The notes: generated from the sequence alone by a model not told the origin. 64,000 nucleotides of DNA from Rotaria socialis (GCA_905331475.1 CAJNYU010001170.1:46518-110517), one strand, 5' to 3'; shown: positions 1 to 35,117, numbered from the stretch's first letter. Numbers and translations: made by a program.

Positions 1-78
1 ATTAGTTCGAATTATCAATGTATATTATTCAAGTGAAAATCAAGATTGATCTGATGTGTGTTGAGGGAATTACCGAAA

Positions 79-234
79 GAAAAACAGTAGACATTCGATG
101 ACTCAATTGGTTCTAGGCGATTGTAAAGTCACAGAGCCAGTTGTTTCCCTCTGTAAGAAAAACAGTAGACATTCGATGACTCAATTGATTCCAGGTGACT
201 GTAAAGCCACAGAGCCAACTGTTTCCTTCCGTAA
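79..234. repeat. Two-copy 78-bp tandem duplication
   Basis: Two adjacent copies start at 79 and 157 with GAAAAACAGTAGACATTCGA and stay similar for 78 bases each, with scattered substitutions. The period is a multiple of three and the stretch is open on the plus strand. However, it lies upstream of the splice acceptor at 360-361 and resembles no Ig sequence, so I read it as intronic. Positions 1-361 contain no other recognisable exon. Confidence 0.7.
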
Positions 235-361
235 CACAATAAATCATTTGTGTGTTGTTAGTCGGACAGTTAAAGAAGGATAAAAATATGTTCGAGCTAT
301 CACATATACGTATATATGTCTATCATTTTCGAGGAATAATTTGTCTTATTTTGTGTCAAAG

Positions 362-22944
<22,583 letters not shown>

Positions 22945-23426
22945 AAATTCGATAAATAATTCAATAGAAATTTTATTGAGTATTTATTTTTATCACAACG
23001 CTATGAACCATGAACACAACTGTTTACTGATTTTCTTCTATTTGTATTTTTTTTTGAATACCTTTGCCACTCAACCTATGTTTTTGACTATTTTGTCCGT
23101 GTTTTTCTCCCATTTAGCAAATCAAACGCCTGACCTTTCTTTACTCGCTCTCTATTTACAAGAAAATCGTGTTCTTTGATGTGTGTGTGTGTGTGTGTAA
23201 ATTGTTGAAGCCTCATTACCACGAAGACAGCAAATACAATGAAAAAATTAGCCTAGTCAATGAATTAAAGTATTAGACTAACCTTGTGGTTATATATGAT
23301 TAAATACTTTTGTCTTTTTCTTCTCTTTTTATAATTATTTTTTTTTCTTTTCTTCATCATAATAAAAACAAAAAGGAGAATAATTTAACAAAAATTAGTT
23401 TAAATAACAAAAGAAAGAAAGAAAAG

Positions 23427-26400
23427 TCAGAGAGACTTTTTCACATATTGCCAATAACGATTAAATTTATCAAAAACATCAGTTGAATCTCCATGATGCA
23501 AACCAACAGCACATGCAAACGATGTTGGATTTTCAAAGAAATTCTCACAACTACCTTGATAACGAATATTATAGTTAGGCAATGGTTGCCGTTCAATAGA
23601 TAGATAATCGGGTAGAATACCGCTAAAGAAAATACGCATTTTCGTTTAGGAAAATATTCCTATCATGAAATAATAATAAAAAAAACTTACGTTAGATAAA
23701 CATCTGATATTCGAAATGGTTTATCAGTATTTCGATAAGCAGCATAGATTATGGCGTCGCGTCCTTTCTTGGGCATTACATAACCAAAGCCGGATAAAAA
23801 ATCAGGATAATGTGAGCATGGAAATTCATCCAGTGTAATAACATAACGAGCTCCAACTGGATCATTGGCTTGACGAAATACTCCTGGACGATAATGTTTA
23901 TAACCATACATAGTCATATCCGGTATGAGAAATGAATTGTTCGTTGGCTTATCAAGACGCGAAGATATAAATTTCAGAAGTAATATTAAATTTATAAATA
24001 TGTCATCGTCGGTTTTAAATAAAAATTTCGCTCGACGACAAAAACGAAATGACCATTCGAATAGAGATAAAACACGATATGTAACCAATGTGTATTGCGG
24101 TGGCAATTCTACTTGAATTATATCATGAAAAAGATTATCTTCAAGTCGAATATTTGTACTTAGTTTTTCATCGAAATCAGTAAGAAAAAACAGTTTCATA
24201 CGTATCGACGAATAATTACCAAGATTTTCACCAGATCCCCATGTTCGACGAATAGCATCACGAGTTTTATAATTATCTGATTTCGATATGATCAGTATCA
24301 ATAAATCAATAGAATCATTTAAACATGCATCAGCATGATCGATTACGAAGGTAAAAAGACTCCTACGTTGATAACGATAGTATGGTAATGCAGACAAAGA
24401 ATCGACTTGTGAAGTTGCTGCAATAGGTAATGAACTAAATGAAGAAAATTTTATTAGATGTTTGTAATCTTTTGATTGACTTTTTCTACTAGCAGAGTAT
24501 TACAATGAACAAGTAAAACTAGAACGATGATCGTAGTAGTTTCATTGAATCTGAAGAAAATAATTATCAGAACGTTTCTTTATATACATCGAAGCCAATA
24601 GTAAATGTCTATCTAGGAATTATTTCAGATTCATAGACAGATGAAATATCATAGGCTACTATTCGCAGCGCAATGCAAGAAAGCAAGATTTATACGATTT
24701 TAATTGCAGTTAACTTGAAATATCATCATCAGATAGTAGAACTAAAAATGATTTAGAAAAAAAACTGCAAAGAATCGTTTTTGAGCTATGAAAATTCTAC
24801 TACCTTTGGAGAATTTTCAGATTAAAATTAAAAGTAAATACACGGTTTTATGTAAATTTCTAAAACGAACCTTTTTCAAGATTTATTCAATAGTTTGTTA
24901 CGTTTTGATGTTATTTCTATTCTTGTAATGTTTACTTGGCAACCATTGAGATAATTGTATAATAACATGTATGAATACACATAGAAAAAGAGGCGAAATC
25001 TTAAATGAACCTCTCATCAAATAACCAAAGATGAAATTCGATTCCCATACTTATAGATTCTACACTATTATTGTGTACGATCCAAAGAAACGTTTCACTA
25101 CACGAATGTACTTGTGAAAATTTTGAAAGTTTCAAGTATGTAAAATATATAGTTTTTGAAATTCTTAGAGCATATGCGGTTGATAAATTTGATCAATAGA
25201 CACTCTGAAATCGAATCATTTGTTTTCTTTTTTTGTTAAAATTGTCTTCGAAAGTCGATAATAATCATAACTGACTTATATTATAGATAATCAATTCTTA
25301 TCTTGCTTTGTCTCTACTCACGTTTCGAATATCAATGGTCTAGATAAATCTGCCATCTCAATTTCAAAAAAAAAGAATATTCACTCGAATCATAACTAAT
25401 ACTTTGATGGTTAGTTTACAGTTTTAAAACACGACGATTTTATGTTCAAAAGTTGATATTAATCAGACAATTAAACCTAATATTTTTGTCAATACTAAAT
25501 ATTCAATACAAAAATGAGCCGATACAATTCACACTCTGTTATCTTTATTCCTACCGGAGCACGTTTAGAAACACTACCAAATAAATATTTTGCTACCGAC
25601 GCCTCGAATCGCTTTTTTCTTTATTAAAAAGAACGAAATCTACACGAATCGAATTACATGATACTTACTCTTTTAAAGAATACACCCGTGCTTTACGACC
25701 GATTCTAACGACGATAGAAAATATATGCGGCACAATCACAATGCAATGCAACCTCATTTTCATACTGTAACAGATGTTAGAATGAATTTAAGAAGAGAAA
25801 TAGCAACAACCGCAACTGTAGTCCAGAATGTTTTATATATGAATGTAAGTCTAATATTTGTATTATTCTCCTGAATGATGCACATGAAATCAACTAAACC
25901 TAGAAATGAAACGACTAATAATAAATAATTTATATCGTTTTCGCACGCGATCAATCGTTTTATACGACTGAAATGTTGTCTCGATCACATTTTTGTTGAC
26001 ATCGCAGAAAAAAAAATGTTCGTCAGAATAATATTTAACCTCTTCTTTTTTTTCATTCAATGGCAATAAATCGAATATAGGAAATGTTTTATAAATGAGT
26101 CGTTTTTATGTTAAAACTATAAAGATAAGATTTTGTTTATAAAAAATTAAAAAATATTCTTATATAATCCAAAATCTTGTTAAATTAACTAGTGATGAAA
26201 ACTAAAATAAGTAGAAGATATTTTAGGACATGCTTCCTTTTAATTCAATGCTCTAGAAATACAATAAGAAAATAGTTCAAATAATATTATTACAAACGTG
26301 TCTTAACGTGTAAAGTTTATTCTAATACTCTCACGTTCCTCTTAGATTCTATTTGATAAGATATAAATATTTTTCTCTGTACCTGATCGTAGTACTGTTA

Positions 26401-26783
26401 TCTTCGATTGTTGTATCACCCGTATAATTGACTTTTGTCGTTGTTTCAATGCGCTTAGGCTTTCTTGTACATCGTAAGCCCAATGAAAATTCTTTTTCAT
26501 TAAGACTATAAAATTTAACTAAATCATCGTAATTATACTCGTTTTCGAGTATAGTTCGAATGTATTCGATCGGTTTACTTGGTTTGGTCGAATTTCGATC
26601 CGGATTAAAATTAATACGAATTCCTTTTGCACTGTTCGAATTACCTTTTGTTCCTTCGGATTGATTTTGTACATATGTATAATAGAGAAAAGCGAGAATA
26701 CAATTCACTAATAAAAGTATTGAAAAACAACGTTTTCGATTCAAACATATATGAGATTTAGAGTTAACAAAGTCAAATTCCAT
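23427..26783 (-). CDS. Beta-1,3-galactosyltransferase-like glycosyltransferase (GT31)
   Basis: Three exons on the minus strand: 26783-26383, 24434-23691 and 23622-23427, about 446 residues in all. The exon 1/2 junction (phase 2, NSTTI-R/S-SLPIA) and exon 2/3 junction (phase 2, VYLT-GILPDY) are exact. Exon 1 gives a short cytoplasmic tail, one membrane helix (FSILLLVNCILAFLYYTY) and a stem with N-glycosylation sequons: a type II Golgi protein. The catalytic part has TRDAIRRTWGSG, FFLTD, the KTDDDIFIN metal/donor site (DxD) and ISDVYLTGIL, all GT31 hallmarks. The acceptor sugar cannot be told from sequence. It is convergent with twitchin, with 482 bp between stops. The 1.9-kb first intron and therefore the exon 1 assignment are inferred from phase and topology. 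Confidence 0.82.
24435..26382 (-). other. First intron of the GT31 gene (1.95 kb)
   Basis: The donor on the minus strand is GTACAG at 26382 and the acceptor AG lies at 24436-24435. The content is AT-rich with homopolymer runs. A short hydrophobic open stretch at 25760-25954 and a membrane-helix-like stretch near 24490-24545 do not splice in frame with the catalytic exon. Confidence 0.6.
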
Positions 26784-29577
26784 TTATTCTTACGATGCAT
26801 AACAATAAAAGAAAAATGCTAATGATGTCATTGTGTCAATATGATTTATCTGAAGCAACAAAATAAGTATTAATAATAAATATTGATTCATTTTGAAGAA
26901 ACCGTCTACTATGCTGCTTTACTTGCTTTTTTTCTTCCCCTTTAGTACTAATCCATGGTAACAGAAGCATAAAAAGAAAGAAAAATGCATGGCTCTTTAC
27001 TCATTTTTTCTTTCTCAAGAGAAAGTATCATAGGTTTACCGACGAGAAAATTGTTATGTTAATGTGTCTTCGGATTGTTTAAGTAACTAACAAGCTGAGC
27101 ATACAGAACAAACAACAATATAAGAGCGAATGTGTAATTTGAACCAAAAAAAGGACACGCAGTAAACACGAGCGGATTGACGGAGAGGAAGATATATGAC
27201 TAAAGCTATTAGGGAAGAAGCGTGTACTGCACATTTTTATAACGAAGACAAAGACATTCATGGGCTATTATGACGAAACCAGAACGGTCACATTCTTTTA
27301 TTGCTTTGAATAACTAAAAAAGAACAGAAAAGAAAAAAAGTCCTATTATAAAATGGCATGTTGAGAGGGATGGAAACCTTTATTTTTTATTTTTATTTTA
27401 CCTCCTTCTTCTATTCATAATTGAAAAGAAACTAAATAATATACTTAACCTTCAATCGGTAGTTTTCTTTTACAGCTTATAAAAAAAATTAGATGGAACT
27501 CAACTAAGCAAACTTTTTTCTTTTTCGTTTAAGTTAAATACTAAATAGATGACGATCATCACCATCCTCGAAACTGATATTTAAAATTTGTCTTTTAACG
27601 ATAAGAACAACACAATGTACATGTGGTCAATTCCAAACCTAGAATTAGCCCATCCCCAGTAGAAGGAGATAATAACATCGAAATTAACTTTTTTAAACTT
27701 GTGAAATCGATGCTGTTAGTTTACGTACTGGAGTTTGTAAATCAACATTCCTATTGAAAATAATCAGCTATTGGAATTCTATTATCAGACCGTTTCCTAT
27801 TCAAAGGTTGTCTCAATTGCATAAATAGCTTATCAACATGATCTGAAAATAAATAATATACAATTTAGAAGCAATCATATGTACTTAACGTTGATTGGGT
27901 ACCGATAATTAAATTCTGAGTTTTAGTACTCGAATGGTGACAGATGTGAAAAATGAAAAAGAATAAAGATAATGTGTCCTTTGAATTTTTTCTACACAAC
28001 CATTAGAATGTTGTTCTTATCTGATACACAAATACATGTGGTCTATTTCGTTGAAAGAAAAATTTTGAATATCAGCATCGACGATAATGTTAATTCAGAT
28101 CATTGCCTACTTACTGTTTTTAACGTAGTCGAAGGTGCTTCGATGAAGCTAGTTATCGTCGATACGACAAATACACAGAGTCAACCAATCGAAAACTATT
28201 GAATGAGTATGCACCAGTTGTGAACTTTCAATGGCTTCTTATACGATATGCACATAAAAGAATATGTCTTGCTTGCGATACTGGATGAAAAAGGAAGCGA
28301 ACAGGTTAGTGGAATCGAGCATTTGCAGCATATATAAACACACAGAGAATAAAACTATTCATGAAAAAAAAAGAACTGAAGAAAGAGAAGGAATAGAAGA
28401 AGACGAAGGAGAAAAAAAAACGTAAAGTTTGCTTACCTTGACATTATGATGTGTTGTTCGAAATAAAACCAATCGATATATTATGAATATGTGACATGAA
28501 AATGCTTGAAGGGGGGAAATAAATCGTGCATAGAACTGGTTGAAATCTAAAAATGTGGTAAATCGACAAATCTTAAGATAAATAATAAATATTGGTGGAT
28601 ATCTTAAGAAAGCTTTTTGCATTTAGTTTGACGAGATCTTTCCTTTTCCTTTTAATGACAGTCTGTTTTATTGCTACCTCTTGATGCTATTCACTCCTCG
28701 CATTTTTCTTTTTATGTGTTCTGTTATTCTTAATTTAGCATCATTATTATGTCAACTATTGATTTAGCTGAAGAAGAAGTCTTATGATAATGCTGATTAT
28801 TTCTAGGAAAGAAGGCTTTAAGATTATCAAACATAGTAGTTTGATCAATTAATCGATTTTATGCTAATTAGATGGTGACCATGACAAATCATTTTTTGAC
28901 AAATAACATCAATTTTCGTAAAAAATAAACTAATACAAGTGTTAAAGCATACCAGTAAGAAAATTCCCCTCACACATCTTACGAAAGACATTCGTAGTAA
29001 TTTTTCTTATGCGTTACACACTATAAAAGTGACATCTTGTCATTATCTATGACGTATTGAATTAATAAAAAGAGTGATAAAGTACTGTTTTTCTAACAGC
29101 ACATACTGTAAAATAATCTCCATGCGATCGGTAAGATCGTATTTCATTCGGAAGGGAATGCTCTGTCAGATATTGTGTATAGGAGCTAATTAAACCACTC
29201 GCGAATATATTCCGAATGTTGAAACTTCAAGAAAGACTCTGACATGTTCTAGACAACTCGAGTAGATTTGAGTACAGAACAGGTTGTTGGTATGTATTCA
29301 AATTTTTGTAATAAGAGTATTTTTAATTCTTGAAGTTTAGAAAAACAAAGTTGTCTCAAGTTTATGAAAAAATGTTGAACATTTCTTGAAATTCTTTTCG
29401 TTTGGCACATTCTATTTTTAGTAATTACTTGACTTGAATACTTTTGTCAGTATGCAAACGTTCGCGTGCTATTTATTCATTTATTTATAATGAGGTTTAA
29501 TAGTTTGGTGCTTCAACGAAGAGATTATTTTCAAGTTATGTATGATTTGCGTGTCACAATTAGGTAGACACATTTAT

Positions 29578-29579
<2 letters not shown>
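26784..29579. other. Gene-poor intergenic region
   Basis: About 2.8 kb of AT-rich sequence separates the GT31 start from the G tract. Open stretches at 27079-27261, 27972-28202 and 28359-28622 show no recognisable domain or convincing codon pattern. The GT31 promoter must lie near 26784-27000, but no clear motif was seen. Confidence 0.6.
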
Positions 29580-29613
<34 letters not shown>

Positions 29614-29665
29614 CGGGGGGGGGGGGGGGGGGGGGGGATTAAAAATTATTACCCCCCCCCCCCCT
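29580..29665. repeat. 58-base poly-G tract facing a 14-base poly-C tract
   Basis: Positions 29580-29637 are all G except one C at 29614; after an AT-rich spacer, 29652-29665 are C. Together they could form a G/C hairpin or G-quadruplexes. Such runs are hard to sequence, so the exact length is uncertain. A shorter poly-C tract with a similar flank (CTCAC) lies near 50946-50962. Confidence 0.85.
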
Positions 29666-29816
29666 CACTACCACAGAATAGAAGCCCAGTTAATTCGAGA
29701 TGTGTGTGTGTGTAGAAAAATGAAGAAAATAAGCCATTTCATTGATAATAATCAATTTTTTTAATTAAATGCTTATATACGTCAATCGACTTCTTTCGTT
29801 CTCCCACGGAAAACAT

Positions 29817-29927
29817 TTTCATTGAAAACCGCGAAAGTCAGACCTTTTGTTAGGTTTTTTAAAAACGTCGATAGCCGCGGTTTCCAAAAACCGAATAAAC
29901 GGTCTGACTTTCGCGGTGAAATGAAAC
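29817..29927. repeat. Foldback element of about 110 bp
   Basis: The 17-base arm ACCGCGAAAGTCAGACC at 29828-29844 is repeated exactly in inverse at 29901-29917. Similarity continues outward (TTTCATT) and inward (GACC..TTGTTAGGTTTTT against GACCGTTTATTCGGTTTTT), up to CCGCGG near the centre. It looks like a miniature inverted-repeat transposon or a hairpin-forming remnant. The short open frames over it on both strands are by-products. Confidence 0.75.
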
Positions 29928-29929
29928 TG

Positions 29930-31104
29930 CTGAGAGTCACGACTTCTTACAAAATGGGGTGTTTGCCGGTTAATATTTATCAAAATTTTAAAGCAATTGC
30001 AACCTAATAGCAATCTTCCATTTTCATCCTCCACTATAAGATTTCCTAGCACACATGGCGACCGAAACCGCCGTTCGCGCGGGTGTTCAGTTGCTATTTC
30101 GTGGAAGTAACAGGCAACGTGCTAAAAATACCCTCAGATGGGGTCATAACACATGTTACATATATGATCTGTTCTTCCAGATCGCCTCTTAAGTCTTCCA
30201 CAAAGCACACACTTATAGTTCACAAGGTTGTACTGGTGATTATTTTGTTGAACTTGAGCGATAATCTTAGCGCACGATATCATTTTTGTCTTTGCATATA
30301 TAGTAACAAAGAACGGTACAGGAAGATAGAACTGCGGTTTTGATTGTATCTGATGCACCGCGGTACAGTGAAGCAATTTTTCGAACTTTCTCTTTGCGTT
30401 ATTGTGTGATTGTTGACTCTAAAATATTAGTCGTATTAGGATATGTCTGATAGTTTTTTTTTTTTATAAATTTCATGAATCAGTTGCATATGTCTGTGAA
30501 ATGAATCTCTTAGAATGCAAGCCACCTCTAACAGCAAATCAATTTCAATCATTAAAACAGCCACCATATGCTCTTTCGCGTTAAAAATTTTCAATCTGTT
30601 ATTGAAATAGCTTCATACAAAATCAGCAGCATCTGTGATAGCCGTATTGAAAATATGTATGAAGAACATCAGCAAATGAAAAGAAAAATTTCTATCTAGC
30701 CATAGTTACCCAATATAAAGACTACTTCTGAACTCATATTCACGTATGATACTGTTGTCGATGGTGCCTAGAGAGGGGCTTAGCACATGAAGGGTTTGCA
30801 TAAGTTTCGCCGCTAGCGATGCATCTTGTTAACATCGCGGTTTATTACATCAATGGTATAGATTTGATCCGTACACCGCGATCAATGACACTTACAACGC
30901 GGTTTATCGAATGACTGATTGTCTTATGTTTCGCAGACCGTGGTTGATAATGCAAACACCATGGCTTTCTGTTCTGTGGCCGCACGTACAGAAAGCCGCG
31001 GTATGAACCAGTTTTGCTTGAATTATTTTTACGTGGACGAGATAGTGTTGCTACATAACTTGATTTCATTTAAATAGTAGGATTTTAAAGAAAAAGAAAA
31101 GAAC
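29930..31104. other. Intergenic region with a Cys-pair open frame
   Basis: No gene was recognised. On the minus strand 30134-30376 an 80-codon frame ends in KCVLCGRLKRRSG..DHICNMCYDPI, with two CxxC pairs 14 residues apart. This could be a zinc-binding knuckle or chance. Several CCGCGG/GCGGTTTAT words recur between 30350 and 31000, but I could not define a repeat unit. Confidence 0.35.
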
Positions 31105-31213
31105 GAGGGTGTGGGAGTGGGATTGGGTGTGGGTGTGGGTGTGGGTGTGAATATAATTAGAGAACATCGCCACCCCATAACCCACACCCACACCCACACA
31201 CCGACACCCACAC
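31105..31213. repeat. Head-to-head interstitial telomere-like repeats
   Basis: 31105-31149 is a degenerate (TGTGGG)n tract. After 21 unrelated bases, 31171-31213 is a degenerate (CCCACA)n tract. Thus the G-rich strand points toward the centre from both sides, the orientation produced by end-to-end fusion of two telomeres. TGTGGG is the telomere repeat described for bdelloid rotifers. Each arm is only about 45 bp and imperfect, so a simple hairpin microsatellite remains possible. Confidence 0.75.
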
Positions 31214-31293
31214 CATCAAGAATATCTTGTTGTGACTCAGAAAGTGCTTTTTCCCTACTAAAACAATATGAAATCAATGCTATTTATTAGAAT

Positions 31294-32191
31294 TCATATG
31301 TTTGGTTGTGCGAGAAGCATCTTGACAGTTTCTTTATGTTGCTTCACGATAGCAATTTCTAAACAATTGTGCAATGCAGCATTGCGTAATATTGGTGAGG
31401 CGCCATGTTTGATTAGATATTTAATTGTGTCAGTGTGACCTGAGAAACACGCAAGATGAAGAGGAGTCAGATGACGATCACATACAGCATCGATTTCTAA
31501 GTCAACTACTTCGACCAAAAATTTAACAATTTCCTGATAACCTAAATTATTAGAACGACAACTTTGATCAAGCATGCTGAATGAGTTACCTTTGGTAGCA
31601 GCCAAATGCAAACAAGTTCGTCGATTTCCATCTAGACATGCAAATGCTTTCTTTATATGTTCATTTTTTCCTTCACCCCATATTGTTTTAAATGTCAACA
31701 AATGGAAATCGGTTGCATTGTCTATATTTTCTTTATCTTTATTGTAAGATTTTGATTTTTCACCTATAGTATCCATTGGTATTGCTTCAGTAGCAACGTG
31801 TATTGGTGTTTGGCGCTTTTTATTGTACTCACTAAGTAATTCATCCATTCTTTTAATAGATAGAAGGTGTTTGCACATATCTAGATTTGTCCGAGCAGCA
31901 ATATGAACAGGCAAATTTCTACTTGTATCTTTTTTCGTGTGAAGATCGAATTTTTCTGTTCGTCTGCATATTAATTCTTGAAGGTCTGCTTCTGTAGGAT
32001 GCTTTGAACAGATGTGTAGAATATTTTCCTTTTCATTATTGAATACGTGAACCAGATTCGTGTTATACCTGATAGTGTAGAGTGTTCATTGAACTAAAAG
32101 CAAGTTGTAGATGAGTTTCTATTGTATATCTCATCGCTCTCATACCATCTTCCGATTCAGCTAGTACAATTTCTGTTTTGATTTCTAGCAT
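31294..32191 (-). CDS. Ankyrin-repeat protein, probably a truncated TRP-type channel N-terminus
   Basis: The minus-strand frame contains several ankyrin repeats (NLPVHIAARTNLDMCKHLL, RQTPIHVATEA, RRTCLHLAATKGN, LTPLHLACFSGHTDTIKYL, followed by HNCLEIAIVKQHKETVKMLL), the arrangement found before the membrane domain of TRPA/TRPV channels. A likely start is the ATG at 32191-32189 (MLEIKTEIVLAESEDG). Between about 32068 and 32029 either a 40-bp intron or a frameshift is needed. The protein stops at 31294 (AQPNI) with no channel domain. The stop is only 80 bp from the telomere-like tracts, which suggests a gene cut by chromosome breakage. The first junction is unresolved. Confidence 0.6.
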
Positions 32192-32644
32192 GTATGTTAC
32201 TTTATCAACGGCTCAAATTAATTTTAGTGATATTATAAATCACTTCCTTGATTTTATAAATTTTATGGCATGCTATTAGAAATCGCACATTTATTTTTCG
32301 TTTGTGTTTATTTTCAAATTATTGAATTTTTTCTAGCGAAAAATTACAACAGTATAAATATCAAATTTCCGAAGGGCAGGCAATTAGTACTTTTCTTATC
32401 TTCAGTTGAGTTGTTCATTTGGAACTGTATGTGCAAAACAAAACGGCGAATAAGTAGGCAGTAGACAGAACGAGACAAACTCATTTACGACCCATTTTCC
32501 TCATCGAACTGCCGACATTACAGCATACACTGAAAAAAAAGGTATCATACGAAACTAAAAAAAGGGTTTTCAGATTTGAAACGAATTCTGGACCATTTTT
32601 TAGTTTCGTACAAAAAAGGTTTCGTATATAAGACTATTATTTTT

Positions 32645-33393
32645 GTGTACTCGAAAAAAGAGAGTACACTATAGAATCGGTCAGTGTGTCCGGCCTTCCG
32701 TTCGTTTATTCGATAACTCTTCACAATTACATTCGATTGAGCTGAAATTTTGTGCACAGAATTGTCTTATCAATATCTAGGTCGAGTTCGAAGATGAGAA
32801 GGATCCGTCAAGAAATGGCTGAGTTATCGAAAAAATTGTCATTTTTGATCAGACCATCCCTGAGGGGAAGTACAGGTTTTTTTCAAAATATCATTTTCTC
32901 AGAATTATTCACAACATATATTAATCGACTCAGTTTTTAACGCTGATTCCCAATTTGATATTGGTTTTGAACTAAATCATAGCTTTCTAACGAAACATTG
33001 ACTGAAAAAAAAGGTCTCAAAAGACACAAAAAACTGCATCTAGAAACCAAATTACCTAGATATGTCTCAGATGACCAGCAGTTTGGGGGTTTCTAAAATG
33101 CCTGGTTTTGTAGCTAGTCAAAAGGACTATCGAAAGGTAGAAACCCGAACTCGATAGCTATTAATATTGGTGATTTACTGTGTACTCAAAAAGTGAGTAC
33201 ACTAGAATCGGTCAGTGTCCGGCGTCCGTCCATTTACACGATAACTTTTGAAAAGAGAGTTCGATTGCGATGAAATTTTCTACACAGTTCAGTCTTAACA
33301 ATATCTCGGTCGAGTTCAAAGATCAGCATGATTGGCCGAGCCGTTCCTGAGTTATTGCAAAAATAGTCATTTTCCCCTATGACTTCCTATAGG
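32645..33393 (+). repeat. Two direct copies of a roughly 220-bp dispersed repeat
   Basis: Copies at about 32645-32875 and 33180-33393 share a hairpin start (GTGTACTC..GAGTACAC), then AGAATCGGTCAGTGT, CGATAACT, ATTCGATT, GAAATTTT, ACACAG, CAATATCT and GGTCGAGTTC in the same order. They are diverged by roughly 30 percent by eye. They resemble copies of a non-coding interspersed element. Confidence 0.65.
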
Positions 33394-33639
33394 AAAATCG
33401 ACCTATTCCCACTTTCGTAAAAAAGCTTTTACTATCATAATCAAATAAAACTCCAACTATTATATACCATTCGATAGAAAATTTCACGAGCTACAAAATG
33501 GTATATGAAACATAAATAAACACGAAGGCTAACTCACCTATTGCCAATATAATCAGACGGAAATAGGTTCTGTTTTCGTCGACGCTCTAGTTGATCCGAA
33601 AATGGAGCTCTACCTTCCGATCACGGACATGATACTTCG

Positions 33640-33840
33640 AGGTTTTTGGGCCGGAGAACTCGAATCTGTCATCCATTTGTCTTGAAATACCATTGGTTGA
33701 GCAGGGGCCAATAGAAATCAAGTTATAGGGAAAACGACTTTCTTAGGGTAAATCAAGGCGAAGAGTTCAAATCTGAGCTGTATTCATCTCCAAATCCTAT
33801 TGGTTGAGAGTAGCCAATAGAAATCAAGTCTTTTATAGAA
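33640..33840 (+). repeat. Repeat units with ATTGG/CCAAT hairpin and TTCGAATC-like word
   Basis: Two tandem units each run GA(A/G)TTCRAATCTG, then about 30 bases, then ATTGGTTGAG, a short loop, GCCAATAGAAATCAAG. Related units occur at 62245-62590. The TTCGAATC word resembles a polymerase III B box, so a tRNA-derived short interspersed element is one possibility. Confidence 0.55.
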
Positions 33841-34822
33841 AAGATTTGCCAGAATAATTTTGATATCCACACATTCTAGGATGACTCATCTGTTTCATTC
33901 ACTTTTTGAAGTACACATAGCTCTCGGATTTAAATCCGAGGTTTCCGCATTTATTTTTACCTATTGTCGAAGCCATTCTTTTTTTCGTTCATTTACCATA
34001 GCATATCTATTACCCATCACTAAATAACATTAATTAATCAAAGAAAGAAAAACACAAAACAAATATTTTTAACATACTAGCAATAAACATATTAACAAGA
34101 AGTACTGGAGTTGTGACGATATAAGTAACAAACCACATCTAAAGTACCATCAAATATTGAAGAAGATGAAGTTGTTGTGAAATATTTTCCTTTTTAAACT
34201 AACAATTCCTAGTAAAGTTAGATCGTATTCAGGGACAGCGTAAAGGAGCCAAAGCAAGCTGTAATTCCGAAAATGGGAGAAGATAAAAATTTCTTAGAAT
34301 TTGGTCATTTTCTCCGAAATTCGCAGACAATTTGAGTTCAAGGTCATTTTCTATCAAATCTGAGCGCACTTTTCCCTAAATTCGGAGAACGTTGTCGCCG
34401 ATCTTGCCAAAGCAGGAGAAGAATACCCTCCTAGTTGCACCATCCGAGGTCATACCTTTGGATTTTGAAACACTTTCATATGTTCAAAATAGTGATGGTC
34501 ATGGTGGTACGTCTGCAACATTTTTCTTTAGAAATTATCGTGATGCGAAAGATGTTTAAAAATATACTGTCATAGTAGTGGCAGCTTCTTTTTATAAGAC
34601 ATTGCAAACTTCATGAATTTGTTCAGAATTTAGGTATCAATAAGTGTAACACGCAGAGACTTGATGACCTCATAGATTTATACTAACAACTGTAGCGAAG
34701 TACAATGATGACAAGGATTTCCGAAGAACTTTTTGAAAACAATCACGACAGCATCAACTTTCTGTATAGTTCACTGAATTACGGCAGCGACACGATAGGC
34801 TCAGATTTTAGCCACAGCGGAG

Positions 34823-35010
34823 GAGCCTTCTTTCATCCAGGACTACGGCTTGGGGCCTTCTCTCTTCTAGAATCGCAACAGAAAAGCTTTCTTTCTCCTA
34901 GAAACACTGCATGGAAGGTTTTTCTTTTCCAGAACCAGCACGCGGAAGTCTTCTTTCACTAGGATCGCAGTGTAGGAGCCTTCTATTTTCTAGGACCACG
35001 GCGTGGCAGC
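34823..35010 (+). repeat. Degenerate tandem repeat, period about 30-31 bp, about six copies
   Basis: The word GAGCCTTCTYTYTTCTAGGA recurs with substitutions, its CCTTC core lying near 34825, 34855, 34886, 34916, 34947 and 34978. The plus-strand open frame 34705-34962 runs through it but has no other coding sign. Confidence 0.65.
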
Positions 35011-35059
35011 GGTGGATTCTCAGCCGCAATAGATATATCTGATTTAAACTCTAAAGCGT

Positions 35060-35081
35060 TACACTTTGCATATTCTACATT

Positions 35082-35117
<36 letters not shown>

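Larger units (their letters stand above)
32192..35059. other. Repeat-rich intergenic region
   Basis: No gene was recognised over 2.9 kb. The region holds the direct repeats at 32645-33393, the CCAAT/ATTGG hairpin repeats at 33640-33840 and the 30-bp array at 34823-35010, listed separately. The start ACTGAAAAAAAAGGT occurs at 32530 and again near 33000, possibly the ends of small non-autonomous elements. Confidence 0.6.

Noticed and set aside
24480..24560. Membrane-helix-like stretch on the minus strand as first exon of the GT31 gene
   Set aside because: Its possible donors do not give the phase needed by the exon starting at 24434, and it lacks a start codon; the exon at 26783-26383 fits exactly.
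29819..30052. Open frames on both strands around 29820-30050
   Set aside because: They arise from the inverted repeat arms and share the same peptide in both directions.
31029..31277. Open frame on the minus strand with TP/GV dipeptide repeats
   Set aside because: It is a translation of the telomere-like tracts, not a gene.
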